Source of the DNA: Candidatus Tectomicrobia bacterium
GTDB taxonomy: Bacteria; UBA8248
Assembly (NCBI GenBank): GCA_016192135.1
Contig: JACPUR010000018.1
Coordinates: 1-64,000, forward strand
Direction: 5' to 3'
Length of the DNA stretch: 64,000 nucleotides
Positions 33,481 to 42,788 of the stretch are shown here, piece by piece. Numbering within the stretch: the first letter of the stretch is position 1; each line of letters starts with the position of its first letter. A model generated the notes under the pieces. The model did no database searches and was not told the origin of the DNA. It worked only from the letters and a program-made list of their open reading frames with translations. Made by a program: the position numbers and the translations under genes.

Positions 33481-33888
33481 TCAATCCCCTACCCCTTCCC
33501 CCCCCGGATACCGCTTCTCGGCCTCCTCGGCCCCCGCGGCGAGGTTGTAGTCCTGGTCGAGGTTGCCGTCCCCGGCGGGGAACTTGACGGTGAAGAAGGT
33601 GGCCCCGCCCTCGAGGGCGCGGCTGCGGTGGTGGGTGAAGCGGGGGATGTGGATGAGGTCGCCGGGCCCGACGATCTTCTCCTCGCCGCCCAGGATGTAG
33701 TGGAGTCTGCCTTCCAGGATGAGGGTGAACTGCTCCTCGTTCGGGTGCATGTGGAGCGGGGGGCCCTCCCCGGCGGGCTTGGTGACGACCCCCGCCTTCA
33801 TGAACTCCCCGGTCACGGTCTTGGCGGTGATGGCGGGGTTCACGTTGCTGTGCTTCTCCTTCATCCCGGCGATCTCGTAGAAGGGCAC
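33481..33888 (-). CDS. Cupin domain protein
   Basis: 135 aa from GTG 33888 (AGGAGA seven bases upstream). Motif 1 is PPLHMHPNEEQFTLILEGRLHY with metal-binding His and Glu, and motif 2 is GDLIHIPRFTHH. It resembles small cupins of secondary or aromatic metabolism. Next in the same direction are the dehydrogenase and acetamidase genes upstream, so it may belong to that catabolic group. Confidence 0.82.
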   Translation of the reverse strand: MPFYEIAGMKEKHSNVNPAITAKTVTGEFMKAGVVTKPAGEGPPLHMHPNEEQFTLILEGRLHYILGGEEKIVGPGDLIHIPRFTHHRSRALEGGATFFTVKFPAGDGNLDQDYNLAAGAEEAEKRYPGGEGVGD

Positions 33889-33942
33889 CGCGGGTCTCCT
33901 CTGCCGGCGGGGGTCAGGGATCAGATTCGGGCCTTGACGCTT

Positions 33943-34018
33943 CCGTAGGGGCGATGCTTGTCATCGCCCGCCTTGGAAGGGCGCCGCCCGGGGCGAACAC
34001 GAGGTTCGCCCCTACGGA
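33943..34018. repeat. GTAGGGGC-type repeat pair
   Basis: It contains the cores GCGATGCTTGTCATCGC and GCGAACACGAGGTTCGC between inverted GTAGGGGC ends, the mirrored arrangement of 7233-7298. Confidence 0.8.
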
Positions 34019-34098
34019 CCCTCACCCCAACCCTCTCCCATGGGGAGAGGGAGCAAGGCGCCACCCCTCCCGAGACAACGCCTATTGAACCTCCCCCC

Positions 34099-35223
34099 CT
34101 AGTTCAAATCCTCGAACGTGGCCGCGTCGGGGGGCAGGGCCACCGCCTTGCCGCGCCGGGCCGAGAGGTCCATCGCCTTGGTGAGGACGAGGTTGCGGTG
34201 GCCCTCCGCGGCGGTGGCGTGGGGGGTGTCGAGGCCGGTGTGGACCCGGGCGAACCAGGCGTTCGTCTCCTCGCGCATGGGGCCCCAGAGCTGGCCCAGG
34301 GCGATGTCCCCGGGCGGGTAGCTGGTCAGGAAGTCCACGTTGCGCTTCACCTCGGGGCTGTAGCCCGCGGGCTGGCCCTTCTCGGAGGCGAGCACCAAGT
34401 CGCGGTGGGTGTCGTCGATGGTGAGGACGCCCTCGGTGCCCACGATGCCGATCTCGAGGCTGTAGACCGAGCCCGGCCACACGACCGGGAGCGCCCAGTT
34501 GATGGACATGCTCCAGATGGTGCCGTCTTCGAACGTGAAGAGGCCGAAGGTGGCGTCCTTGGTGCCGCAGGAGACGCCGATGGCCTTGTCCACCGAGCGG
34601 GCGTAGATCTCGACGGGCTTCTTGCCCTCGAGGAGCCACATGCAGATGTCGAGGCTGTGGGTGCCCGAGACCACCATGGGGGTGAGGACGGAGCGGTTCT
34701 CGGTCTTGGCCACGGTGGCGATGGGGACGAGGCGGTTCATGAAGGCGCGGGTGGTGACCGAGGTCACGTCGCCCAGCTGGCCGGTGCGCACCCTCTCCTT
34801 CGCCACGAGGAAGCGGCGGCGGAAGCGCTGGGTGTAGCCCACCACGGCGTCGATCCCGGCGTCCTGGATGGCCTTGAGCACCCGGGCCGAGTCCTTCACG
34901 TTCGTGGCGAGGGGCTTCTCGATCATCATCTGGTGCCCGCGCTCGACGGAGGCGAGGATGGGGCCGACGTGCTCGTTCTCCTCGGTGGCGATGATGGAGG
35001 CGTTCACCTCGGGCCGGGCGAGGAGCTCCTTGTAGTCCTTGGTGAAGAAGTCGGCCTTCACGTCCTCGGCCAGCCTGCGGCCCGCCTTCTCGTCGATGTC
35101 GCAGAGCCCCAGCCACTCGACGCCGGGGTAGTCCCGGGCGAACTCCCCCCGGATGCGGCCCACCTTGCCGCAGCCGACCATGGCCAGGCCGATGGGCTTT
35201 TTTCCATTCCTTTGCGCGCTCAT
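34099..35223 (-). CDS. Gfo/Idh/MocA family oxidoreductase
   Basis: 374 aa. N-terminal Rossmann fold with LAMVGCGKVGRIRGEFARD, a conserved EKPLATN (MIEKPLATN, near residue 103) that bears the NAD-contacting Lys, and a C-terminal beta-sheet substrate domain. The family oxidises or reduces sugars, inositols and related alcohols with NAD(P). It stands just downstream of the three acetamidase/formamidase genes and may share a degradation pathway, though substrate is unknown. Confidence 0.9.
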   Translation of the reverse strand: MSAQRNGKKPIGLAMVGCGKVGRIRGEFARDYPGVEWLGLCDIDEKAGRRLAEDVKADFFTKDYKELLARPEVNASIIATEENEHVGPILASVERGHQMMIEKPLATNVKDSARVLKAIQDAGIDAVVGYTQRFRRRFLVAKERVRTGQLGDVTSVTTRAFMNRLVPIATVAKTENRSVLTPMVVSGTHSLDICMWLLEGKKPVEIYARSVDKAIGVSCGTKDATFGLFTFEDGTIWSMSINWALPVVWPGSVYSLEIGIVGTEGVLTIDDTHRDLVLASEKGQPAGYSPEVKRNVDFLTSYPPGDIALGQLWGPMREETNAWFARVHTGLDTPHATAAEGHRNLVLTKAMDLSARRGKAVALPPDAATFEDLN

Positions 35224-35291
35224 CCGATGCTCCCTATCGATGAATTCCGACCTTCCGAAAGAAAATCGTCAAGCCCGTCATGCGGGAGGAA

Positions 35292-35352
35292 CCGTAGGGG
35301 CAGGCCCCCGTGCCTGCCCCCCGCCGGGGCGGCCACAGTGGGCCGCCCCTAC
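35292..35352. repeat. GTAGGGGC-type repeat pair
   Basis: GTAGGGGCAGGC...GCCTGCCCC followed by GGGGCGGCCAC...GGGCCGCCCCTAC. Same family as 5935-6030. Confidence 0.75.
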
Positions 35353-35353
35353 A

Positions 35354-35417
35354 GATTCCAAAAGCAGATTCTTCGCGGAGTTTACCCTGAGCGCAAGCGC
35401 AGGGCTCAGAATGACGG
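35354..35417. repeat. TCATTCYGAGCG-type half repeat
   Basis: It reads GCAGATTCTTCGCGGAGTTT and ends GGGCTCAGAATGACGG. This is one arm of the second repeat family, in the opposite orientation to 39444-39549. Confidence 0.7.
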
Positions 35418-35451
35418 CCTTTCGCCGTCCCGGTATCGCTCTCCTCTCCCC

Positions 35452-36387
35452 CTACCCCACCACCGCCTTGGGCAGCATGGCGTGGACGCCCTTGTACCCG
35501 TTCACGATCTGGGTCACCCGCAGGTCCACCGCGAGGCTGCAGAGCGTGTAGGCGTCGTCCCGGCCCATGCCCCTGAGCTCCCCGAGGAAGCTGATCGTCT
35601 CCCGGAGCGCCATCTTGGCCGCGTTGTCGAGGATGGGGTCGAAGCCCATGAGGATGTGGTGCGTGGGCGTCTCGGCACGGGGAGATTTCAGCTTCAGGTC
35701 CTTGCGGAGGCGGACCTCGAAGGTGCCCATCAGGCCCGTCTCGACCGCCGTGAGGCAGCATTCGCCGTCCCCCTGGCAGCCGTGGCCGTCTCCGACCGAG
35801 AGCCGCGCGCCCTCGTTGAAGACCGGGAGATAGAGCACCGTCCCGGCCACCAGCTCCTTGTTGTCGAGGTTCCCGCCCCAGGCCCCGGGGGGCATGGAGG
35901 GGACCTGCCCCATCGCGGGGAGGGGCGCCACCCCGATGTTCCCGAAGAAGGGGGCGAGCGGCACGTTCACCCCCGCGCCCCAACCGCAGGTGCGCCGCCC
36001 GAGGTCGATGTCCACGATGCGCTTGACGGTGTAGGGGAAGTCGGCCGGCAGGCCTCCGGCCAGGGGGTGGAACTGGTTGTAGCCCCAGTCGTAACGCGGC
36101 TGGATGTCCTTGATTCGGATCTCCAGCGCGTCCCCGGGACGGGCGCCCCGCACGGCCACCGGCCCCGTCATCATGTGGGGGCCCGGGCCCTGCGGGATCT
36201 TCTCCAGGATGGCGCGCAGGGCCTCCGAGGCGCGGCTCCCCACCTTCTCCACGTGCTCCTTGCGCCCGGACTCGGTGCCCACGACCAAGGTGTCGCCCGA
36301 GTCGATGGTCATGAGGGGCGGGAGCCCGGCGTCGTAGTAGCCCCAGTGGACGGTGTCGGGTCCGGCGATCAGTTCGTGGCGCGCCAT
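35452..36387 (-). CDS. Acetamidase/formamidase family protein (paralogue 3)
   Basis: 311 aa from ATG 36387 (GGGAGA six bases upstream). FmdA/AmdA fold: ARPGDALEIRIKDIQPR (near residue 90), a Gly-rich GDGHGCQGDGE (near 190) that holds the active-site residues, and a C-terminal YTLCSLAVDLRVTQIVNG. Such enzymes hydrolyse formamide or small amides to ammonia and acid. It begins 10 bp after its neighbour's stop. The closest relatives in the window are the next two genes. Confidence 0.9.
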   Translation of the reverse strand: MARHELIAGPDTVHWGYYDAGLPPLMTIDSGDTLVVGTESGRKEHVEKVGSRASEALRAILEKIPQGPGPHMMTGPVAVRGARPGDALEIRIKDIQPRYDWGYNQFHPLAGGLPADFPYTVKRIVDIDLGRRTCGWGAGVNVPLAPFFGNIGVAPLPAMGQVPSMPPGAWGGNLDNKELVAGTVLYLPVFNEGARLSVGDGHGCQGDGECCLTAVETGLMGTFEVRLRKDLKLKSPRAETPTHHILMGFDPILDNAAKMALRETISFLGELRGMGRDDAYTLCSLAVDLRVTQIVNGYKGVHAMLPKAVVG

Positions 36388-36397
36388 GGTGTCTCCC

Positions 36398-37333
36398 CTA
36401 TCCAAACAGCGCCTTGGGCAGCATGGCGTGGACGCCCTTGACCCCGTTTACGATCTGGGTCACCCGCAGGTCCACCGCCAGGCTGCAGAGCGTATAGGCG
36501 TCGTCCCGGCTCATCCCCTTGAGTTCCCCGAGGAAGCTGATCGTCTCCCGGAGCGCCATCTTGGCGGCGTTGTCGAGCAGGGGATCGAAGCCCATGAATA
36601 TCCAGTGCGCGGCCGTCTCGGCGCGGGGGGTGGAGAGCTTCATGTCCTTGCGCACGATGAGCTCGAACTCGCCCGTCATGGCCGTCTCGATGGCCGAGAG
36701 GCAGCTCTCGCCGTCCCCCTGGCAGCCGTGGCCGTCCCCCGCCGCGAAGAGCGCCCCCTCGACGAAGACCGGGAAATAGACCGTCGCCCCGGCCCCGAGC
36801 TCCTTGTTGTCGAGGTTCCCGCCCCAGACGCCGGGCGGCATGGAGGGCACCCGCCCCATCGAGGGAGGGGGCGCGACGCCGAAGTTCCCGAAGAAGGGCG
36901 CGAGCGGCACCTTCACCCCGGCGCCCCAGTCCCCCGTCCCGGCCTTGGCGTCGAGCTTCACGATCACGAGCCGGGTGTGGGGGAAGTCCTCCGGGAGCCC
37001 TCCCAGGAGGGGCCGCACCACGTTGAAGCCCCAGTCGTAGCGCAGGCGGACGTCCCGGATGCGGACCTCGAGCACGTCCCCGGGCATGGCTCCCTGGACG
37101 GCGACCGGCCCGGTCAGGATGTGCCCGCCCAGGTCGCGCTCCCCGTTCTCGACGATGTCCCGGAGCTCCGGGGAGGCCAATTTCTCGATGGGGCCCTCCA
37201 GCGTTCGGACCCCGGGCTCGGCGTGGATGACCACCGTGTCCCCCGAAGCGGCGGTGAGAACCGGCTTTTTCTTCGGACAGTAATAGCCCCAGTTCACCGT
37301 CTTGGCGGTCGCGGTCAGCTCGTGCCGGGCCAT
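36398..37333 (-). CDS. Acetamidase/formamidase family protein (paralogue 2)
   Basis: 311 aa starting at MARHEL, like its neighbour. It carries the same blocks as the two paralogues: TGPVAVQGAMPGDVLEVRIRDV, GDGHGCQGDGESCLSAIE and YTLCSLAVDLRVTQIVNGV. Near-equal length and strong similarity show tandem duplication. Amide specificity cannot be told, and divergence between copies suggests different substrates. Confidence 0.9.
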   Translation of the reverse strand: MARHELTATAKTVNWGYYCPKKKPVLTAASGDTVVIHAEPGVRTLEGPIEKLASPELRDIVENGERDLGGHILTGPVAVQGAMPGDVLEVRIRDVRLRYDWGFNVVRPLLGGLPEDFPHTRLVIVKLDAKAGTGDWGAGVKVPLAPFFGNFGVAPPPSMGRVPSMPPGVWGGNLDNKELGAGATVYFPVFVEGALFAAGDGHGCQGDGESCLSAIETAMTGEFELIVRKDMKLSTPRAETAAHWIFMGFDPLLDNAAKMALRETISFLGELKGMSRDDAYTLCSLAVDLRVTQIVNGVKGVHAMLPKALFG

Positions 37334-37397
37334 GGGATCTCCTGGAGATGAATTACACCGATCAGGGGCTCATCCTTTCCAAAGGACCACCCCGCCT

Positions 37398-37480
37398 GTC
37401 ATTCTGAACGGAGCGAAGCGGAGTGAAGAATCTTCGCGTGCGGCCACTCACGAAGATTCCTCGCTGCGCTCGGAATGACA
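37398..37480. repeat. TCATTCYGAGCG-type inverted repeat
   Basis: TGTCATTCTGAACGGAGCGAAG and CGCTGCGCTCGGAATGACA end the element as inverted arms, with GAATCTTCGCGTG and ACGAAGATTCC inside. Confidence 0.8.
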
Positions 37481-37504
37481 CCAAAATCGAGCCAGCCTGT
37501 CCCC

Positions 37505-38440
37505 CTACTCGAACAGCGCCTTGGGCAGCATGGCGTGGACGCCCTTCACGCCGTTCACGATCTGGGTCACCCGCAGGTCCACCGCCAGGCTGCACAGCGT
37601 ATAGGCGTCGTCCCGGCTCATGCCCTTCCACTCGCCCAAAAACTTGATCGTCTCGCGCAGGGCCGTCTTGGCCGCGTTGTCGAGGATGGGGTCGAAGCCC
37701 ATGAGGATCCAGTGGGTGGCCGTCTCGGCGCGCGGGAGGGCGAGCTTCAGGTCCTTGCGGAGGATGAACTCGATGGTGCCGGTCAGGCCCATCTCGATGC
37801 CGTTGATGTTGGCCTCGCCGTCCCCCTGGCAGCCGTGGCCGTCCCCCGCCGAGAAGAGCGCCTCCTCGTTGAAGACGGGGAGGTAGACGATCGAGCCCGC
37901 GCCGAACTCCTTGTTGTCGGTGTTGCCGCCCCAGGCCCCCGGGGGGGAGGTGGGGATCACCCCGAGCTGGGCGGGGGGGGCGACGCCGAAGTTCCCGAAG
38001 AAGGGGGAGAGCGGCACCTTCACCCCCGCCCCCCAGTCCCCCGTCCAGGACCCCTTGTCCACCTCGACGATGGAGAGGTGGACGTAGGGGAAATCCTCGG
38101 GCAGCCCGCCCACCAGGGGGCGGAAGCCGTTGTAGCCCCAGTCGTAGCGCGGCTGGATGTCCCGGAAGCGCACCTCGAGCACGTCCCCCGGCCTTGCGCC
38201 CCGGATGGCCACCGGCCCCGTCATGATGTGGGCCCCTCCCGCCGGGGCCTGGGTTTCGAGGATCGTCTTGAGCGCGGGGGAGATGCGCCCCGCCATCTTT
38301 TGGAGGAGGTCCTTGCGGCCCGACTCGGTGTGGATGACGAGGGTGTCGCCCGGGTCGATGCTCAGCACGGGCTTCAGCGCCGCCGAATAGAAACCCCAGT
38401 GCACGTTGTCCGGCCGGGTGATCAGTTCATGGATGGCCAA
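37505..38440 (-). CDS. Acetamidase/formamidase family protein (paralogue 1)
   Basis: 311 aa from TTG 38440, chosen because GAGGAGG lies six bases upstream and the length then equals the two paralogues. A longer frame to 38536 adds Arg-rich residues without a site. Same diagnostic segments: TGPVAIRGARPGDVLEVRFRD and GDGHGCQGDGEANINGIE. First of the three-gene tandem set, separated from the second by a repeat element. Confidence 0.9.
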   Translation of the reverse strand: MAIHELITRPDNVHWGFYSAALKPVLSIDPGDTLVIHTESGRKDLLQKMAGRISPALKTILETQAPAGGAHIMTGPVAIRGARPGDVLEVRFRDIQPRYDWGYNGFRPLVGGLPEDFPYVHLSIVEVDKGSWTGDWGAGVKVPLSPFFGNFGVAPPAQLGVIPTSPPGAWGGNTDNKEFGAGSIVYLPVFNEEALFSAGDGHGCQGDGEANINGIEMGLTGTIEFILRKDLKLALPRAETATHWILMGFDPILDNAAKTALRETIKFLGEWKGMSRDDAYTLCSLAVDLRVTQIVNGVKGVHAMLPKALFE

Positions 38441-38551
38441 CGGTTGCCTCCTCGGGAACCGGAAAGGGAGCCGCGGGAATCGGTATCGGGCCGAAACAGG
38501 ACAGAGGACTCTACCATCCGGGGCGGAAGGGATCAAAAAGCGGGGGGCCCC

Positions 38552-39316
38552 TCAGCCCAGAGCCGCCCCGGCCAGGGTGGGGAGGATATCCCCAGCCCGC
38601 CCGCGCAGCAGGGCGTGGGCATGGGCGTCGAGGCGGGTGGGGCCCTCGTTCACGATGATGAGGCGGCCCCCGCGCAGGAGGGCCCGCTCCGGCAGGGCCC
38701 CCGCCGGGCGCACCGCGAGGGAGGAGCCCACCACCAGGAAGACCTCGGCCGCGTCCGCCCCCGCCACCGCCCGCTCCAGGCGCTCGGGGGGGATGGGCTG
38801 GCCGAAGAAGACGGCGTCCGGCTTGAGGGGCTCCCCGCACCCCCGGCAGCGGGGGATCTCCTCCCCCGCCTCGACCCGGGCCTGCACCTCCGGGCGCGGC
38901 ACCTTCCCCCCGCAGCCCACGCACACGCAGGCGTGGCTCGTCCCGTGCATCTCGACGATTCGTCCGGGCGCGTGGCCCGCCTTCTGGTGGAGGCCGTCCG
39001 TGTTCTGGGTGACGAGGAGGGAGAGGCGGCCCGCCCCGTCCAGGCGGGCCAGGGCCCCGTGGCCGGGCGAGGGCTCGGCCCCGCTCACGAGCCGCCAGCC
39101 CTCCCGGGCGGCGGCCCAGTAGCGGCGGCGGACCTCCTCCGATCCCAGCCAGCGGCGGATGTCGAAGTCCTTGGGATCGAAGCGGCTCCAGATGCCGTTC
39201 CGGGAGCGGAAGTCCGGGATGCCGCTCTCGGTGCTGATCCCGGCCCCGGTCAGGCAGACCGTCGCGGAGGACTCCCGGAGCCAGCCCGCCGCAAGCTCGA
39301 ACGCCCGCGTCTCCAT
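38552..39316 (-). CDS. cobB: Sirtuin, NAD-dependent protein deacylase
   Basis: 254 aa. All sirtuin motifs are visible: GAGISTESGIPDFRS (NAD binding, near residue 24), TQNTDGLHQKAG (near 104), catalytic His in EMHG, zinc-binding C-x2-C pairs (CVGC and CRGC), and GSSLAVRPAGALP. It removes acyl groups from lysines in metabolic enzymes, producing nicotinamide and O-acyl-ADP-ribose. The start has GGAG upstream on the minus strand. Confidence 0.93.
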   Translation of the reverse strand: METRAFELAAGWLRESSATVCLTGAGISTESGIPDFRSRNGIWSRFDPKDFDIRRWLGSEEVRRRYWAAAREGWRLVSGAEPSPGHGALARLDGAGRLSLLVTQNTDGLHQKAGHAPGRIVEMHGTSHACVCVGCGGKVPRPEVQARVEAGEEIPRCRGCGEPLKPDAVFFGQPIPPERLERAVAGADAAEVFLVVGSSLAVRPAGALPERALLRGGRLIIVNEGPTRLDAHAHALLRGRAGDILPTLAGAALG

Positions 39317-39443
39317 CCGGGGCTCCTTTAGGGAAAGGACGCGCCCCGTTGGAAGCGGGCGCGCGGCGGGTGATATGGTACGCGAGCCCCTGGCGCGAAG
39401 CCAAGCAAGGAAAGGTGGCGGATTTGACGCGACTTTCTCTGAT

Positions 39444-39549
39444 TGTCATTCCGAGCCCTGCGCTTGCGCTCAGGGTAAACTCCGCGAGGAATCTTCGTGA
39501 GTTGCCACCTGCGTAGATTCCTCGGTCGCCGTGCTCCCTCGGAATGACG
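39444..39549. repeat. TCATTCYGAGCG-type inverted repeat
   Basis: TGTCATTCCGAGCCCTGCGC at the left and TCCCTCGGAATGACGA at the right form the ends. Internal AGGAATCTTCG and GTAGATTCCTCGG are inverted halves. Confidence 0.75.
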
Positions 39550-39598
39550 AGCTCAAGGGCCAATGGAAACTACGCCTGTCGCTTTCCGAGGACCCCTC

Positions 39599-40372
39599 AT
39601 GCCCTCCCTCCCCCGCCTCTCCCTCGCCGCCTGCCTCCTCGGGGCCCTCCTCGCCGGCTGCGCGCCCGGCTCCACCGTCAGCGACGAGGCCTGGAAGGCG
39701 CTCTCCGACTCCATCCAGAAGGAGTTCGACCTCCTCGTCCAGGAGTTCGACGCCCTCGACGCCCGGGGCGACCTCGAGCTCTGCCAGCCCGTCCAGTTCG
39801 CCGTGGCCCGCTTCGCGGTCTACCAGGTAATCGAGGAGAGGCGGGCCTCCGACCTGACCCAGCTCACGCGGCTCATCACGCGGGCGCGCCGGGCGCTGCG
39901 CTTCCCCCAGCAGGCCCTGCGGGACAAGCAGTGCGTGGACAGCGACGGGGACGGGCTGACCGACCTGGAGGAGGTCCGGGTCCATAAGACCCACCCCGGC
40001 AAGGCCGACACGGACGGGGACGGCCTCCAGGACGGGGACGAGGTGCGCCGCCACCGCACCGACCCCCTCAAGCTCGACACCGACGGCGACCTGCTGGGGG
40101 ACGGCGAGGAGGCGCTCTTCTACAAGACCTCGCCCCTGCGCGCGGACTCGGACGGGGACGGCTACCCCGACGGCCTGGAGGTCTTCCTCGGGAGCGATCC
40201 CCTCGACCCCTGCTCCCTCCCCAAGGGGCAGGAGGACAAGCGGCTCCCCGGGCCCTACACCCAGTGCCGCCCGAGGCCCCCGGGCGCCGCGCCGCCCCCC
40301 CGGCCCTTCGCGCCGAAGCCCGCGCCGCGGGCGCCGGGCGGCCTTCCCGCCCCGCCTTCATCCGTGCGATGA
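39599..40372 (+). CDS. Lipoprotein with thrombospondin type-3-like calcium repeats
   Basis: 257 aa from ATG 39599. Lipobox LLAGC near residue 21 marks an outer or inner membrane lipoprotein. Residues about 122-205 hold four DxDGDGLxD-type calcium loops ([52 protein letters not shown]), as in TSP3 and OmpA-associated proteins. The C-terminus is Pro-rich. No peptidoglycan domain is attached, so role is unknown. Probably calcium-dependent structure at the cell surface. Confidence 0.85.
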   Translation: MPSLPRLSLAACLLGALLAGCAPGSTVSDEAWKALSDSIQKEFDLLVQEFDALDARGDLELCQPVQFAVARFAVYQVIEERRASDLTQLTRLITRARRALRFPQQALRDKQCVDSDGDGLTDLEEVRVHKTHPGKADTDGDGLQDGDEVRRHRTDPLKLDTDGDLLGDGEEALFYKTSPLRADSDGDGYPDGLEVFLGSDPLDPCSLPKGQEDKRLPGPYTQCRPRPPGAAPPPRPFAPKPAPRAPGGLPAPPSSVR

Positions 40373-40419
40373 TGCGCGGGGAACCGGACACATCTCAGCG
40401 GACTCATTCGGAGGCGGAA

Positions 40420-42108
40420 ATGGCACAGCGGGTGCGGCTCAACCAATACAGCAGCCGGGTGACGGAACCCCTCTCCCAGGCGGCCTCCCAGGCCATGCTG
40501 CACGGGGCGGGCCTGGACGAGCAAGACATGAAGCTGCCCCAGGTGGGCATCGTGAGCATGTGGTGGGAGGGCAACTCCTGCAACTTCCACCTGAACGACC
40601 TGGCCAGGCTCATCAAGGAGAGCGTGAACGAAGGCAAGAAGATGGTGGGCCTGTGCTTCAACACCATCGGGGTGAGCGACGGCATCTCGATGGGGACCGA
40701 GGGCATGAAGTACTCCCTCCAGTCGCGCGACATCATCGCCGACTCCATCGAGACGGTGGTGGCCGCCCAGTGGTACGACGCGGTCATCACCGTCCCCGGC
40801 TGCGACAAGAACATGCCCGGCTCGGTCATCGCCATGGGCCGGCTGAACCGCCCCGGCCTCATGGTCTATGGGGGCACCATCAGCCCGGGCTTCCTGGACG
40901 GGCGGAAGCTCGACGTCGTCTCCGCCTTCCAGGCCTACGGCGAGTACATCGCCGGGCAGATCGGGGAGAAGGAGCTCAAGGACGTCATCCGGCACTCCTG
41001 CCCCGGCGCGGGGGCCTGCGGGGGCATGTACACGGCCAACACCATGTCCTCCTCCATCGAGGCCCTGGGCATGAGCCTCCCCTACAGCTCCACCAACCCG
41101 GCCACGAGCAAGGAGAAGCGCAAGGAGTGCCTGAGCGCCGGGAAGGCCATCTACAACCTGATGGAGAAGGACATCCGCCCGCGCGACATCATGACGAAGA
41201 AGGCCTTCGAGAACGCCATCACCGTCGTCATGGCGCTCGGCGGCTCGACCAACGCCGTCATGCACTACATCGCCATCGCCAAGTCGGTGGGGGTGCGGCT
41301 CTCCCTGGACGACTTCCAGCGCATCAGCAACCGCACGCCCTACCTCGCCGACCTCAAGCCGAGCGGGAAGTACGTGATGGAGGACCTCCACGGCGTGGGC
41401 GGGCTCCCCGCCGTGCTCAAGATGCTCCTCAAGGAGGGCCTGCTGCACGGGGACTGCCTCACCGTCACCGGCCGCACCCTCGGCGAGAACATCGAGGCCC
41501 TCCCCGGCCTCAAGAGCGATCAGAAGATCATCTCCCCGCCCTCCCGGCCCCTCAAGAAGACCGGCCACCTGCAGATCCTCTACGGCAACCTCGCCACCGA
41601 GGGCGCCGTCGCCAAGATCACCGGCAAGGAGGGGGAGCGCTTCGAGGGCCCGGCGCGCGTCTTCGACTCCGAGGAAGCCGCGCTCAAGGGCCTCGAGCGG
41701 AAGAAGATCAAGAAGGGGGACGTGGTCGTCATCCGCTACGAGGGGCCCAAGGGCGGCCCCGGCATGCGCGAGATGCTCACCGTCACCGCCGCCATCATGG
41801 GCGCGGGCCTGGGCAACGACCTGGCCCTCATCACCGACGGGCGCTTCTCGGGCGGCACCCACGGCTTCGTGGTGGGCCACGTCACCCCGGAGGCCCAGAT
41901 GGGCGGCCTCCTCGCCCTGATCGAGAACGGGGACAAGATCGTCATCGACGCCCGGAAGCGCGCCCTGACGCTGGAGGTGCCCGCCGCCGAGATCCGGGCG
42001 CGGCGGAAGAAGTGGAAGGCGCCCGCCCTCAAGTTCAAGCGCGGCACCCTCTACAAGTACGCCAAGCTCGTCTCCTCGGCCTCGGAGGGCTGCGTCACGG
42101 ACGAGTGA
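40420..42108 (+). CDS. ilvD: Dihydroxy-acid dehydratase
   Basis: 562 aa from ATG 40420 (GGAGGCGG upstream). IlvD/Edd fold: GCDKNMPG (Fe-S Cys, near residue 128), [16 protein letters not shown] with the second Cys, and the C-terminal [12 protein letters not shown] and [20 protein letters not shown]. It dehydrates dihydroxyisovalerate and dihydroxy-methylvalerate in valine and isoleucine synthesis using an iron-sulfur cluster and Mg. It stands alone, not with other ilv genes, and is followed by a bidirectional terminator. Confidence 0.95.
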   Translation: MAQRVRLNQYSSRVTEPLSQAASQAMLHGAGLDEQDMKLPQVGIVSMWWEGNSCNFHLNDLARLIKESVNEGKKMVGLCFNTIGVSDGISMGTEGMKYSLQSRDIIADSIETVVAAQWYDAVITVPGCDKNMPGSVIAMGRLNRPGLMVYGGTISPGFLDGRKLDVVSAFQAYGEYIAGQIGEKELKDVIRHSCPGAGACGGMYTANTMSSSIEALGMSLPYSSTNPATSKEKRKECLSAGKAIYNLMEKDIRPRDIMTKKAFENAITVVMALGGSTNAVMHYIAIAKSVGVRLSLDDFQRISNRTPYLADLKPSGKYVMEDLHGVGGLPAVLKMLLKEGLLHGDCLTVTGRTLGENIEALPGLKSDQKIISPPSRPLKKTGHLQILYGNLATEGAVAKITGKEGERFEGPARVFDSEEAALKGLERKKIKKGDVVVIRYEGPKGGPGMREMLTVTAAIMGAGLGNDLALITDGRFSGGTHGFVVGHVTPEAQMGGLLALIENGDKIVIDARKRALTLEVPAAEIRARRKKWKAPALKFKRGTLYKYAKLVSSASEGCVTDE

Positions 42109-42128
42109 GGGAGCTGCCGCTGAAATGC

Positions 42129-42202
42129 ATAGGGGCGAGGCATGCCTCCCCCTACGGACGGAAGGGACGGTATGTAGGGGCGTATTGCAATACGCCCCTG
42201 CA
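42129..42202. repeat. Two GTAGGGGC-type palindromes
   Basis: 42129-42155 (core GAGGCATGCCTC) and 42174-42202 (core GTATTGCAATAC). The first core matches 60451-60478 and the second matches 9617-9644. Confidence 0.85.
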
Positions 42203-42233
42203 ATCGCGCGAACCCGCTAGCTCCACAACGAAA

Positions 42234-42257
42234 CGGGGGAGCCTTCCGGCTCCCCCG
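42234..42257. terminator. Bidirectional terminator between ilvD and the selenoprotein gene
   Basis: Perfect 10-bp stem CGGGGGAGCC/GGCTCCCCCG with loop TTCC, followed by CTTGCTTTCTT on the plus side and GTTTCGTTG on the minus side. It serves two convergent genes. Confidence 0.75.
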
Positions 42258-42285
42258 CTTGCTTTCTTCGGCCACGCGCCCCCGC

Positions 42286-42747
42286 CTATTTCTTCCGCCT
42301 CGCCGCGAGGAACTTCTCGAAGTACTTGGTGAGCGGGTTGGTGGTCCAGTCGAAGTTGAGCCTCTTGGCCACCTCGAGCGTCTCTTCCGCCGTCCAGTCC
42401 TGCGCCTCGGCCTCGTGCATCAGCGAGCAAACCCCGGCCCGCCCGAGGACCCTTCAGTGGACGAACACGGGCCCTTCCCGCTTGGCATCGGCGATGGCCC
42501 GGTTCACCTGGGCGGCGGATTCCTCGGCGATGGTCTGAGCCGTCAGGGGAATGTTGACGTAGTTCATTCCGAGGGACTCGATCAGGTCCTTCTCCTGCCC
42601 GGGGGGAAGGTGCACCTCCTCCTCGTTGGCGTCCCGGACGTTGATGATCGTCTTCACGCCCTTCTTGGCCAGCTCCTGCAGCTCCTCCGCCGTGGGCTGG
42701 CCGCCGAACGACAGCTTGTCCGATAGGTCACGGTATTGCATGGCCAT
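42286..42747 (-). CDS. Phosphatase-like (DUF442/DSP-type) selenoprotein, Sec at codon 98
   Basis: 153 aa if the in-frame TGA at 42456-42454 is selenocysteine. The usual model would stop after FVH. Before the TGA the protein reads LSFGGQPTAEELQELAKKGV and TIINVR, typical of the small cysteine-phosphatase family called DUF442. The catalytic loop becomes H97-U98-R-V-L-G-R-A-G, matching H-C-x4-R. The frame then continues 55 codons, EAEAQDWTAEETLEVAKRLN and on to a Lys-rich end, before a TAG. A SECIS-like hairpin lies at 42422-42443. Start ATG 42747 has GGAGGA upstream. A selenol nucleophile in this family is unusual. Alternatives: a point-mutated gene or a sequence error. Confidence 0.78.
42422..42443 (-). 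promoter_or_regulatory. SECIS-like hairpin of phosphatase-like selenoprotein
   Basis: Stem GGCGGGC/GCTCGCT (7 bp with two G-U pairs) with an eight-base loop beginning CG, starting 11 bases after the TGA. The spacing fits bacterial SECIS elements, although the loop is larger than in the other two. Confidence 0.5.
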
Positions 42748-42788
42748 GGATGGTTCCTCCGACGGACGCAGGGCCGAATGGGGGAGCG

